From: Rhizobium sp. S152
Lineage (GTDB): Bacteria > Pseudomonadota > Alphaproteobacteria > Rhizobiales > Rhizobiaceae
DNA length: 64,000 nt
Direction: 5' to 3'
Assembly: GCF_030380735.1 (NCBI RefSeq)
Contig: NZ_JAUDRZ010000030.1
Location: 206,035 to 270,034, forward strand
Shown: positions 16,158-24,835 of the stretch, piece by piece
Position numbering within the stretch: the stretch's first letter is position 1
How the letters are laid out: the number at the start of each line of letters is the position of its first letter
Position numbers and translations under genes: made by a program
The notes under the pieces: generated by a model
The model's database searches: none
The model's input: only the letters and a program-made list of their open reading frames with translations
What the model was told of the DNA's origin: nothing

Positions 16158-18335
16158 ATGTCTGGCGTGGCGAGTAATCAGGATGTGGACATCGACCTGG
16201 CCCAGTTGGTCCGCGCCGTCTGGGCGCGACGGCTGAAGGTCGTGGCGATCACGCTGCTTGGGGCAGGGGTTGCCTTTGCCGGCGCTAAGATGATTTCACC
16301 GAAATACCGAAGCGAAACGCGCATCCTCATCGAGCCGCGCGCCCCGGCATTCGCCGCCGCCCAGACCAGCGACGCCACCAGCGGGCCGCTGATGGACGAG
16401 CTCAACATCGCCAGCCAGGTGCAGTTGCTTCAGTCGCAGGACCTGATCAAGCGCGTCATCAACAGCCAGAAGCTCTACGATCTGCCCGAGTTCGACGCCG
16501 CCGCCAATGGTTCGGCGCTGACGGACATCCTTGTCGCGCTTCATCTGAAGAAGAACCCGCTCGAAAACCCACCGGAAGAGCGCGTTATCGATGCCTTCGT
16601 CGAGCGCCTGCAGGTCTATCAGGTTCCCGGCTCCCGCGTGATCGGGATCACCTTCACCTCGAAGGATCCGAAGCTCGCGGCGGCGATCCCGAACGCAATG
16701 GCCGCGGTCTATCTCGCCACGCAGAGCGGTGCCAAGCTCGATTCCAATTCCGAAGCGACGCGCTGGCTGGAGCCGGAAATCGAAAGCCTGCGCCAGAAGG
16801 TCAGCGTCGCCGAGCAGAAGGTCGCGGAATACCGTGCCGAACACGGCCTGCTGCCGACAAATGGCGGCTCGACCTTCCCGACGCAGCAATTGAACGACAT
16901 CTCCGCCGAACTGACCCGCGTTCGCGGCGAGCGTGCCAATGCCGAAGCCCGTGCGCAGGCCGTACGCAATGCCCTTGCTTCGGGCGAAGTCTCCGGTGCG
17001 ATGCAGGACATCATGTCCTCCCAGTCGATCCAGCGTCTCGACGCGACGGCATCGAACCTCCAATCGCAGATCTCCGATCTGCAGACATCGCTGCTCAATA
17101 ACCATCCGCGCCTGAAGGCGCTGCGTGCCCAGCTTGCCGATATCAGGTCCCAGCTTCGCACTGAAACGCAGCGGGTTCTCGCCAGCATCGAGAACGAAGC
17201 CAAGGTTGCGGCGCTGCGCCAGCAGGAGCTGGAACAGCAATCCAACAAGCTGCAGGCCAGCAGCGCCCAGGCGGGCGAGGACGAAGTTGGCCTGAACGCC
17301 CTGCAGCGCGAAGCCGCCGCCGAGCGGCAACTGCTTGAAACCTATCTTTCGCGCTATCGCGAAGCCGCGTCGCGCGCCGATACCAATTCCAGCCCAGCCG
17401 ATGCGCGCATTGTTTCCAATGCCATCCAGCCTGTCGATCCTTACTTTCCCAAGGTTATTCCAATCGTCATCGTGGCGGCACTTGCGACGTTCATCATGAC
17501 CTCGATCGTCATCATGCTGGCTGAACTGTTCAGCGGCCGCGCGCTTCGCCCGATCGCCGGTCCCGTGGATCCTGTGCGTCGTGAGGAAGAAGACGAGCTC
17601 GAAGTGGAGACAGTTCCAGCGGTCGTCGCCACGCCGCGCGCGGGCAAGACCAGCATGCTCGCCGTCGCCATTGAAACCGAAGAGCCCGTGGAAAATCCGG
17701 TGCAGGAGGAAGAGGCGGTAGCTGAAACCGAGATCGAGGAAAACGAATTCTCGATCGCCTCGGTCGCCGAGTATCTCCGTGGCAGCCGGGCGCCGCTAGC
17801 CATTGCCATTTCACCGACTGGTGACAACGGCTCTGCTGCCACCGTTTTCCTGGCTAGAACCCTGGCCAAGGTGGGCTCCCGTGTGGTTCTCGTCGACATG
17901 ACCGGTTCCGGTCTCCCGAGCGAACTCATGACCGAGGATCGCAGTGCGCTTGGCATCACCGATCTGCTTTGCGGCGAGGCGGCTTTCGGCGAAACCATTC
18001 ATGGCGACCGTGCCTCCGATGCACACTTTATCCCGCAAGGTACCAGCGATATGCGCCGCGCTATGCGCGGTGCCGATCGTCTCTCACTGCTTCTCGATGC
18101 GCTGGCGTCGGCCTATGATCTGGTGATCGTCGAATGCGGTGCTGCCGATGTCGCAGGCGTCTCGCGCCTGACGCAAAGCCGAAGCGTCGAGATCATCCTG
18201 TCGATGCCTGAAATCGTCGAGGCCGAGTTCGTGGCCGCCATGACCGAATTCGAGGCTGCTGGCTACGAGCGTGTCGCGCTGATGTCCGGTGGTGGTGACG
18301 ATGCTGACATGGCGCCGTCGCGTCACGCGGCCTGA
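16158..18335 (+). CDS. Wzc/GumC-like polysaccharide co-polymerase with degenerate BY-kinase domain
   Basis: 725-residue inner-membrane protein controlling chain length and export. It has a Wzz domain with a first membrane helix (about 29-45), a long periplasmic coiled-coil region (about 190-410, GNVR-like), a second helix (about 435-455), an acidic Glu-rich linker, then a MinD/BY-kinase-like domain (about 540-715). That domain keeps the fold (VVLVDMTGSGLPS, AYDLVIVECGAAD), but the P-loop position reads SPTGDNGSAATVF instead of GxxxGK[ST], and no C-terminal tyrosine cluster is present. It is therefore probably a structural co-polymerase without kinase activity. It converges on the acyltransferase gene with adjacent stops. 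Confidence 0.88.
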   Translation: MSGVASNQDVDIDLAQLVRAVWARRLKVVAITLLGAGVAFAGAKMISPKYRSETRILIEPRAPAFAAAQTSDATSGPLMDELNIASQVQLLQSQDLIKRVINSQKLYDLPEFDAAANGSALTDILVALHLKKNPLENPPEERVIDAFVERLQVYQVPGSRVIGITFTSKDPKLAAAIPNAMAAVYLATQSGAKLDSNSEATRWLEPEIESLRQKVSVAEQKVAEYRAEHGLLPTNGGSTFPTQQLNDISAELTRVRGERANAEARAQAVRNALASGEVSGAMQDIMSSQSIQRLDATASNLQSQISDLQTSLLNNHPRLKALRAQLADIRSQLRTETQRVLASIENEAKVAALRQQELEQQSNKLQASSAQAGEDEVGLNALQREAAAERQLLETYLSRYREAASRADTNSSPADARIVSNAIQPVDPYFPKVIPIVIVAALATFIMTSIVIMLAELFSGRALRPIAGPVDPVRREEEDELEVETVPAVVATPRAGKTSMLAVAIETEEPVENPVQEEEAVAETEIEENEFSIASVAEYLRGSRAPLAIAISPTGDNGSAATVFLARTLAKVGSRVVLVDMTGSGLPSELMTEDRSALGITDLLCGEAAFGETIHGDRASDAHFIPQGTSDMRRAMRGADRLSLLLDALASAYDLVIVECGAADVAGVSRLTQSRSVEIILSMPEIVEAEFVAAMTEFEAAGYERVALMSGGGDDADMAPSRHAA

Positions 18336-19571
18336 TCAGACGCCAGCAACACGTCGCATGCGCTGAGCGTAACGGTAGAGGCCCTGACGCGACTTTACGA
18401 ACGCCTTGCTGCGCGTGATCACGCGATGAGCAATCCCGGCAATGTTGCCGCGCGCGCTGAGGGGAATAACCACATCGTAGTGCGCGGTATCTTCCGGCGC
18501 CCATGAGCGCTTGTAGCCCTGGTCGCCGAGGCCGAAATCGAACAGCGCGATACCTTTGCCGTGCAGGCCGGCGATCATCTGCCAGAAGAGAAATTCGCCC
18601 GGGCTGGCATCCGCCGCGATACTCTCGTCGATCGAGCTGAACTGGCAGATGACGTGGTCGCCCTTGCGGGAAATCCCTGACAGCGCCGCGATATGCCCTT
18701 CGTGGTCACCCCTGAGCCGGATGGCATGCATCTGAAGCCCGAAGGTCTTTCCGTCGCCGCTGCGGATATCGATGGCGCCATGGAGGAAAGCCTTGGTTTC
18801 CGGATCGGCGAAGACGTCGGGCAGCCCCATCGCCTTGAAGCGTTCGCCCTTTTGCCGGAAGAAACGGTCAAGCAGGTTATGCTGCTCGTCAGAAGTGCCG
18901 CCGGTGACATAGTCGAAACCGCCAAGCGCTTCCAGCCGCTTCGATTGCACGCGGAACTTCTTGCGGCGGCTTTTCGCGTTCACCTGCTTGAGCGTCATCT
19001 CCATATTGTCGAGGAGCGGAAGCTGATAGGCGTGATTCTGGTTCTGGACCATTGGCAGTGCGGCAAGCGGGCTCACGCGCCCGCGCCACTCCAGCGGAAT
19101 GTTCTGCAGCAGGATGAGATCCGTCTTGCCGCGAAGCGCAGTTCGCAGCCGATGGGTCAGGTACTTGCCGCCAAGGCTGCGCAACGCGTCGGAGAATTGT
19201 CCCGAGAACAGACCGGTATTGATGTTGCTGTGATCGGCGCCGATGAACTTCGCAACGCGCACGCCGCGCTGGCGGACAATCTCGATTGGCAGGATGAATG
19301 CCGTTTCCGCGCCGATCATGCCATGCACGATTGCCAACGGGTTGTGGTAGGCGTTCACCCAGGAACGACACCAATCATAGCCCTGGTGCAGGGAGTTCAG
19401 ATCGTCACCTTCTAGATGCCGCCATGCCGCTTCGAGCGGCTGAATCGCTTCGCTGACAACGATCTCAAGATCGTCGGCGGCAATCGACCGGGGAGGCGGA
19501 AAGACGGTCTCGTCCGTATCCGCTAGGTCGAGGCGCGTGATATCGGCAACGTGAAGCGTCTGCGTCTGCAC
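18336..19571 (-). CDS. CelD/BcsL-type (FemAB/GNAT-fold) acyltransferase
   Basis: 411-residue cytosolic protein of the Acetyltransf_6 group, first noted as CelD in Agrobacterium cellulose synthesis. Typical elements are a WRHLEGDD segment, a basic helix SRRKKFRVQSKRLEALGG, the RFFRQKGERFKAMGLPDVF block and a C-terminal FDFGLGDQGYKRSW motif, the family hallmark. It probably acylates a sugar precursor of the polysaccharide made by the neighbouring genes. It starts with GTG at 19571 with GGAGAGA upstream. Its TGA stop abuts that of the Wzc-like gene (TGATCA at 18333-18338). Confidence 0.87.
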   Translation of the reverse strand: MQTQTLHVADITRLDLADTDETVFPPPRSIAADDLEIVVSEAIQPLEAAWRHLEGDDLNSLHQGYDWCRSWVNAYHNPLAIVHGMIGAETAFILPIEIVRQRGVRVAKFIGADHSNINTGLFSGQFSDALRSLGGKYLTHRLRTALRGKTDLILLQNIPLEWRGRVSPLAALPMVQNQNHAYQLPLLDNMEMTLKQVNAKSRRKKFRVQSKRLEALGGFDYVTGGTSDEQHNLLDRFFRQKGERFKAMGLPDVFADPETKAFLHGAIDIRSGDGKTFGLQMHAIRLRGDHEGHIAALSGISRKGDHVICQFSSIDESIAADASPGEFLFWQMIAGLHGKGIALFDFGLGDQGYKRSWAPEDTAHYDVVIPLSARGNIAGIAHRVITRSKAFVKSRQGLYRYAQRMRRVAGV

Positions 19572-19678
19572 GGTTCTCTCCGTTCGATGGTGCTGAATGG
19601 AAAGAATAGGAAACGAAGCCGTTCATTTCGTTTATGCCGGCCATTTTCCGACGATCACGGTTATCCCGCCGTTAATGC

Positions 19679-19888
19679 CTACTGCTGCTTCGGCCCGGCC
19701 ATCCACTTGATGATCACCATGGCCGGCAGCACCCAGAGCAATCCGGTTAGCGAGAAATAGAGCAGGTGAGCCCACCATGGCGCGGTGCCGAGCGTGGCAA
19801 CGGCGATGGTGTTGGCGACGAGCGCATAGACAATGACGAGGACGACGATCAGGATCGTGCCGATGAATTTGCGCAGGCGAACGGGCAT
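19679..19888 (-). CDS. DUF2842 small membrane protein
   Basis: 69-residue protein with two membrane helices separated by a short loop (TLGTAPWWAH) and a basic start MPVRLRKFIGTI, which together mark the alphaproteobacterial DUF2842 family. Function unknown. Divergent from ctaA. Confidence 0.82.
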   Translation of the reverse strand: MPVRLRKFIGTILIVVLVIVYALVANTIAVATLGTAPWWAHLLYFSLTGLLWVLPAMVIIKWMAGPKQQ

Positions 19889-19999
19889 AAGCTCTTATCT
19901 CGCATAGGTTCTACGGCCGCGACGGCATGCCGCAAAGGTGCAGGCTTGTTTTGCATCAGCCGGTGGGGCAAATCAACTGGCGCAAGCCAAGGAGTACCC

Positions 20000-21103
20000 A
20001 TGACAGTCGCTGACGCAGGACCGGCCCTGGAAATTCGCCGTCAAATCCGTAAGCAGGATGGCAACCGACGCGCGGTGCGCATCTGGTTGGGCTTCGTGCT
20101 TCTGGCGCTCTTCTGTCTCGTCATAGTGGGCGGTGCGACGCGGCTGACGAATTCCGGCCTTTCCATCACCGAATGGAAGCCGATCCATGGTGTCATCCCG
20201 CCGCTCAATGCAGCCGAGTGGGAGGAAGAGTTCAAGCTCTACCAGCGCATCCCGGAATTCCAGCAGATGAACAGCGACATGACCGTCGAGGATTTCAAGG
20301 GCATCTTCTGGTGGGAATGGGCACACAGGCTGATCGCCCGCGGCATCGGCGTCATCTTCGCATTGCCGCTCCTCTATTTCTGGATCACCGGCAGGGTCGA
20401 ACGTCGTCTGCGCTGGCCGCTGGTCGGCATCCTGGCGCTCGGTGGTTTCCAGGGCGCGATCGGCTGGTGGATGGTCTCTTCGGGGCTTTCAGTGCGTACC
20501 GACGTCAGCCAGTACCGGCTCGCCACGCACCTGATCATGGCCTGCCTGATCTTCGCTTCCTGCATGTGGATCATGCGCGGCCTAGCACCGCATTCCGACG
20601 ATGCCCCGCCGACACCAAGCGCGCACATATGGGCCGGCGTGATCGCAGTTTTCGCGCTCTTCCAGATCTACCTCGGCGCACTCGTCGCCGGGCTTGATGC
20701 CGGTTTCACCTATAACACCTGGCCGCTGATGGACGGCTCGATCATTCCCTCGGATCTGCTTATCCAGCAGCCTGCATGGATCAATTTCTTCGAGAACCCC
20801 AAGACAGTGCAATTCATCCATCGCGTCGGCGCCTACACGCTGTTCGCCCTTACCCTGATCAACATGCTGGTCGCACTGAAGGCGGCGCCCTCGACGACGC
20901 ATGCGCGCCGCGCTGTACTGCTGTTCCTGCTTGTTCTGGTGCAGGCAGCAATCGGCGTCATGACCCTGCTGCTTGAGGTTCCCCTCCACTGGGGCTTGCT
21001 GCACCAGGGCGGCGCGCTTGTCGTCTTCGGTTTCGCCATCGCCAACTGGCGCGCCTTTTATGGCGAATATCCTCGTGCGACGGTTATTGCTGAGCGGGAC
21101 TGA
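20000..21103 (+). CDS. ctaA: heme A synthase (COX15 type)
   Basis: 367-residue integral membrane enzyme that oxidises the C8 methyl of heme O to give heme A for aa3-type cytochrome oxidase. Eight helices are predicted. The heme-ligand histidines are visible in WWEWAHRLIARG, RLATHLIMA, FIHRVGAYT and WGLLHQGGALV. The length fits the long (type 2) alphaproteobacterial and mitochondrial form. The frame is open from 19766, but GGAG precedes the ATG at 20000 and homologues begin near there. A strong terminator follows. Confidence 0.95.
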   Translation: MTVADAGPALEIRRQIRKQDGNRRAVRIWLGFVLLALFCLVIVGGATRLTNSGLSITEWKPIHGVIPPLNAAEWEEEFKLYQRIPEFQQMNSDMTVEDFKGIFWWEWAHRLIARGIGVIFALPLLYFWITGRVERRLRWPLVGILALGGFQGAIGWWMVSSGLSVRTDVSQYRLATHLIMACLIFASCMWIMRGLAPHSDDAPPTPSAHIWAGVIAVFALFQIYLGALVAGLDAGFTYNTWPLMDGSIIPSDLLIQQPAWINFFENPKTVQFIHRVGAYTLFALTLINMLVALKAAPSTTHARRAVLLFLLVLVQAAIGVMTLLLEVPLHWGLLHQGGALVVFGFAIANWRAFYGEYPRATVIAERD

Positions 21104-21134
21104 TACAGCATTCAAGCCATCGTTCAAACACGCA

Positions 21135-21161
21135 AATGCCGGTCACCCCGTGGCCGGCATT
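21135..21161 (+). terminator. rho-independent terminator of ctaA
   Basis: 12-bp stem AATGCCGGTCAC / GTGGCCGGCATT (one T-G pair), loop CCC, followed by TTTT. From here to 21330 there is no gene. Confidence 0.88.
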
Positions 21162-21330
21162 TTTCGTTGGAAACGGGGTGAGGGGTGAGGTGAGGCCTAT
21201 GCTTTTACGTTGAACGACCACTGCACTCGATGGAAGACCGGCGCCTCCGGTAGCAACAGGGCCGATGAACACGGATGCCTGACGCGGGCCGTGAATAGCC
21301 GCTCTTCCGTTCGTTCGTGAGAACGAAAAA

Positions 21331-21356
21331 ATCCGGCTGTGTCGCCACAGCCGGAT
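21331..21356 (-). terminator. rho-independent terminator of rne
   Basis: Perfect 11-bp stem ATCCGGCTGTG / CACAGCCGGAT with a 4-base loop; on the minus strand it is followed by a run of T. It lies 28 bases after the rne stop codon. Confidence 0.92.
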
Positions 21357-21383
21357 CTTATTACTCACGTCCGAAAATCAGTC

Positions 21384-24239
21384 TCAGAAAAAACCGCGGC
21401 GCTGCCACCAGCCGGCCTTCTTCGGCTTGCCGTCGCCCTCGCTCGTGGACTTCACGGTCGGTTCGGAAGAGGAGATGTTGGACTCGCGGTTGGCGCGAAC
21501 CGGCTTTTCGTCTTCGGCCGCCGGCGCTGCTTCTTCTGCAACGGGCGCTGCCTCTTCGACCGCAGGGGCGGCGACATCGGCAACGGCTTCGGCCACTTCC
21601 GTTTCCACGGCGGCAGGAGCTTCCGCTGGCTCTTCGACCGGCGATGCCTTGCGGCTGCGGCGGGCGCGCTTCGGCTTGACGTCTTCCGTTACGGATGCAG
21701 CCGTTTCAACGGCAGCCATGGCCGACTGCGTTTCGGGAGCCTCCTCGGAAGCGACCTCGACGGCCTCGACTTCGGTAATGGCAACCTCAGCGCTCTCGTC
21801 GGCGGCCTCGACCTCAGACGAACCGTCCGCTGCCTCGGCACCCGCTTCCTGCTCGGAACCGTCTTCGCGGTTACGACGACCGCCACGCTTGCCGCGACGG
21901 CGGCGCTTGCGGCGCTGCGATTCGTCACCCTCGTCACGGTCTTCCGAAGCGCCGGCTGCTACGGCTTCTTCGCCCTCGCTGCCTTCCTCGTCGCTATCGT
22001 CTTCACCGTCGGATGCTTCGCCATTGGCATCGGCTGCAGCCTGCTGCTCGCCGTTTCCATTGCGACCACGACGGCGACGACGACGCTTGCGCTTGCGGCC
22101 TTCACCGTCGCCCTCGGCACGAGCGGCCGGACGTTCGGTGGATGCGGCCTTTTCTTCCAGCTCTTCGTCTTCGTCCTCATCCGCCTCGATCACGACATCG
22201 TCGTCATCGTCATCGGGGATAGCCGCGAAGTTGAACAGTGTTTCGATCTTTACCGGGTTTTCAACCGCTTCGCCGCGATCGATCGCGAAATGCTGTGCGC
22301 CGACGGCGCCATCCGCATCGATGATGATAGCGACGCCGAAGCGTGCTTCATAATCGACGATCGACTGGCGCTTGTGGTTGAGCAGGTAAAGCGCGATATC
22401 GGGGGTGGTGCGAACCGTGATGTCGTGCGTCGTGTTCTTGAGCAGGTATTCCTCGATGCCGCGCAGAACGTGCAGGGCGACGGAGGACTGCGAACGGACG
22501 TGACCGGTGCCGCCGCAATGCGAGCAGACCTGGGTGGTCGATTCCAGAACCGAGGCGCGGATGCGCTGGCGCGACATTTCGAGCAGGCCGAAGTGCGAGA
22601 TACGGCCGACCTGAATGCGGGCGCGGTCGTTCTTCAGGCATTCCTTCAGCTTCTTCTCGACGGCGCGGTTGTTGCGCTTCTCTTCCATGTCGATGAAGTC
22701 GATGACGACGAGGCCGGCAAGGTCACGCAGGCGAAGCTGGCGGGCAACTTCGTCGGCAGCCTCGAGGTTCGTCTGCAGCGCGGTGTCCTCGATCGAATGC
22801 TCGCGGGTCGAACGGCCGGAGTTGACGTCGATCGAAACCAGCGCTTCCGTCTGGTTCATGATCAGGTAGCCGCCGGACTTCAGCGTGACCTGCGGCTGCA
22901 GCATGCGGTCGAGCTGCGCTTCGATGCCGGAGCGCGAGAAGATCGGATGAATGTCGCGATAGGGCTGAACCACCTTGGCGTGGCTCGGCATCAGCATCTT
23001 CATGAAGTCTTTCGCTTCACGATAGCCTTCCTCGCCGGAAACGATGATCTCGCCGATGTCCTTGTTGTAGAGGTCGCGGATCGAGCGCTTGATCAGGCTG
23101 CCTTCCTCGTAGACGAGGCAGGGCGCGGTCGATGCGAGCGTCAGCGTACGGACGTTCTCCCACAGGCGCATCAGATATTCGAAATCACGCTTCACTTCGA
23201 CCTTGGTGCGGTTCGCACCGGCCGTGCGCAGGATGACGCCCATGCCCTGCGGCACTTCGAGCATCTTGGCGATTTCCTTCAGGCGCTTGCGGTCCTGCGG
23301 ATTGGTAATCTTGCGGGAAATGCCACCGCCACGTGCCGTGTTCGGCATCAGGACCGAATAGCGGCCGGCGAGCGACAAGTAGGTGGTCAGTGCCGCGCCC
23401 TTGTTGCCACGCTCTTCCTTGGCGACCTGAACGAGCAGGATCTGGCGGCGCTTGATGACTTCCTGGATGCGGTACTGCTTGCGCGGCTTGCGCTGCGTGC
23501 GATCCGGAACCTCTTCCATCGCGTCTTCGGCGCCGACGCTTTCGATCACTTCCTCTTCGTGGTCGTGATCGTCGTCATCATCGTCATCGTTGCGACGGCG
23601 GCTACCGACGTCTTCCGAGATCGTGTCGGTCTCGACCATGGCAGCCATTTCGCCGCCGGTGGAGCCGTCGTCTTCGTTGTCTGCGGATGCTTCGGTCGCG
23701 GTGGCTTCTTCGCCCGCTGCTTCCTCGGCGGCCGGCGCTGCCTTCTTGCGGCTGCGGCGCGGCTTGGCGGCCTTCTTCGCCGGCTTTTCTTCGACAGCCT
23801 CTACAGCCTCGACGACATCCTCGGCCGGAGCGGCTTCAGCTTCGACTTCTGGCTCGCTCTTGGCAACGATGCCGATATCGGGCTGGTCCTGGTTTGCCGG
23901 ATCGGCCATGACGGCCGTCTCGACATGCTCGACGTCGTCGTCGCGGCGATGCTCTTCGGCTTCCGCACGCAGCAGCGCCTGACGATCCGCCAGCGGAATC
24001 TGATAGTAGTCGGGATGGATTTCGGCAAAGGCGAGGAAGCCGTGCCGGTTGCCGCCGTAATCCACGAAGGCGGCCTGCAACGAGGGTTCGACCCTGGTTA
24101 CCTTTGCGAGATAGATGTTGCCGCGAATTTGCTTCTTGTGCTGCGACTCGAAGTCAAACTCTTCTATGCGGTTCCCGCGAACGACAACGACGCGCGTCTC
24201 TTCCTCGTGAGACGCGTCGATAAGCATTTTGTCTGCCAT
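21384..24239 (-). CDS. rne: ribonuclease E/G (alphaproteobacterial RNase E)
   Basis: 951-residue endoribonuclease, scaffold of the RNA degradosome, needed for mRNA turnover and rRNA/tRNA maturation. The N-terminal S1 domain (residues about 37-85, then resuming near 255 with QILLVQVAKEERGNKG) is split by a roughly 170-residue charged insert with a run of eight Asp. Then come the sensor/DNase-I-like domain with the Mg-binding Asp region (LVVIDFIDMEEKRNNRA), and the zinc-link pair in VCSHCGGTG. The C-terminal third is low-complexity acidic and basic sequence that binds partners, ending GWWQRRGFF. Start ATG with AGGAG upstream. It probably has a long leader (see 24682-24710). Confidence 0.96.
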   Translation of the reverse strand: MADKMLIDASHEEETRVVVVRGNRIEEFDFESQHKKQIRGNIYLAKVTRVEPSLQAAFVDYGGNRHGFLAFAEIHPDYYQIPLADRQALLRAEAEEHRRDDDVEHVETAVMADPANQDQPDIGIVAKSEPEVEAEAAPAEDVVEAVEAVEEKPAKKAAKPRRSRKKAAPAAEEAAGEEATATEASADNEDDGSTGGEMAAMVETDTISEDVGSRRRNDDDDDDDHDHEEEVIESVGAEDAMEEVPDRTQRKPRKQYRIQEVIKRRQILLVQVAKEERGNKGAALTTYLSLAGRYSVLMPNTARGGGISRKITNPQDRKRLKEIAKMLEVPQGMGVILRTAGANRTKVEVKRDFEYLMRLWENVRTLTLASTAPCLVYEEGSLIKRSIRDLYNKDIGEIIVSGEEGYREAKDFMKMLMPSHAKVVQPYRDIHPIFSRSGIEAQLDRMLQPQVTLKSGGYLIMNQTEALVSIDVNSGRSTREHSIEDTALQTNLEAADEVARQLRLRDLAGLVVIDFIDMEEKRNNRAVEKKLKECLKNDRARIQVGRISHFGLLEMSRQRIRASVLESTTQVCSHCGGTGHVRSQSSVALHVLRGIEEYLLKNTTHDITVRTTPDIALYLLNHKRQSIVDYEARFGVAIIIDADGAVGAQHFAIDRGEAVENPVKIETLFNFAAIPDDDDDDVVIEADEDEDEELEEKAASTERPAARAEGDGEGRKRKRRRRRRGRNGNGEQQAAADANGEASDGEDDSDEEGSEGEEAVAAGASEDRDEGDESQRRKRRRRGKRGGRRNREDGSEQEAGAEAADGSSEVEAADESAEVAITEVEAVEVASEEAPETQSAMAAVETAASVTEDVKPKRARRSRKASPVEEPAEAPAAVETEVAEAVADVAAPAVEEAAPVAEEAAPAAEDEKPVRANRESNISSSEPTVKSTSEGDGKPKKAGWWQRRGFF

Positions 24240-24681
24240 GTAAGCTGAGCTCCTCGGCGCAGCCGCATGTCGGCATCCCCAGCTGTCGTTAGAACAGGGG
24301 GGATATGATCCACAGCGGCGCCGGATAATGAAAGTCGCGATTGGTGCGGTGTGGAAGGCAGCAGCCAGACAACAGCGGGGGAGTTCTTCTCCCGGGGCCT
24401 GTAGACTTCAGATAAAACCTGCTGCGACACCATCAAGGACCAAGCGAGATCGACAATATTTAAGACCCTGTTTCGGGGGTCCGATGAGTTTGCTCTCTCT
24501 GTAAAGAGCGTTTGGTGGCTATCCACCGATGAACTTTCCGCCTACGCCGGAAATTCCAGGATTCAACCTTCGAGTGGAAATACATACGACGGCGGACGAT
24601 TGCCGGTTGTGGCGCCAGGTCCATATTGGCTGGCTGCCTTCGCGGAGACTCTATCCCGTCAGCACTTCTACCCTGAGAATC

Positions 24682-24710
24682 CTTGTATGGTTTCTCTGTC
24701 ACAATAGCAA
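24682..24710 (-). promoter_or_regulatory. candidate rne promoter with long leader
   Basis: On the minus strand: TTGCTA (24710-24705), exactly 17 bases, TACAAG (24687-24682). Each box matches four of six consensus bases. Transcription from here would give a leader of about 435 bases before the rne ATG. Confidence 0.4.
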
Positions 24711-24745
24711 GGGAAAAGCCAATTGCGCCATATTATTGATGGAAT

Positions 24746-24775
24746 TTGAATTGCATAGGAAATCGGGGATAAAAG
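24746..24775 (+). promoter_or_regulatory. possible promoter of the amidase gene
   Basis: TTGAAT (24746-24751), 18-base spacer, TAAAAG (24770-24775), about 60 bases before the amidase start. Weak. Confidence 0.3.
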
Positions 24776-24835
24776 ACGCCGATTCGGTGGTAATGATGGC
24801 GCGCGTTTTAGCGGTGCCATATTCGCGTTAGCCGG

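Larger units (their letters stand above)
24240..24835. other. 596-base divergent intergenic region between rne and the amidase gene
   Basis: No convincing protein gene on either strand; short frames here (24460-24702 minus, 24529-24831 plus) lack ribosome-binding sites and protein-like composition. It probably holds a long rne 5' leader and the promoters of both genes. A GACCC/GGGTC hairpin lies at 24464-24481. Confidence 0.6.

Noticed and set aside
21339..24248. 969-codon open frame opposite rne
   Set aside because: It mirrors rne codon by codon; low-complexity acidic coding with GC-rich third positions keeps the antisense frame open. No ribosome-binding site or family.
24460..24702. 80-codon frame in the rne upstream region
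   Set aside because: No ribosome-binding site, basic non-globular sequence, and it lies in the likely rne leader.
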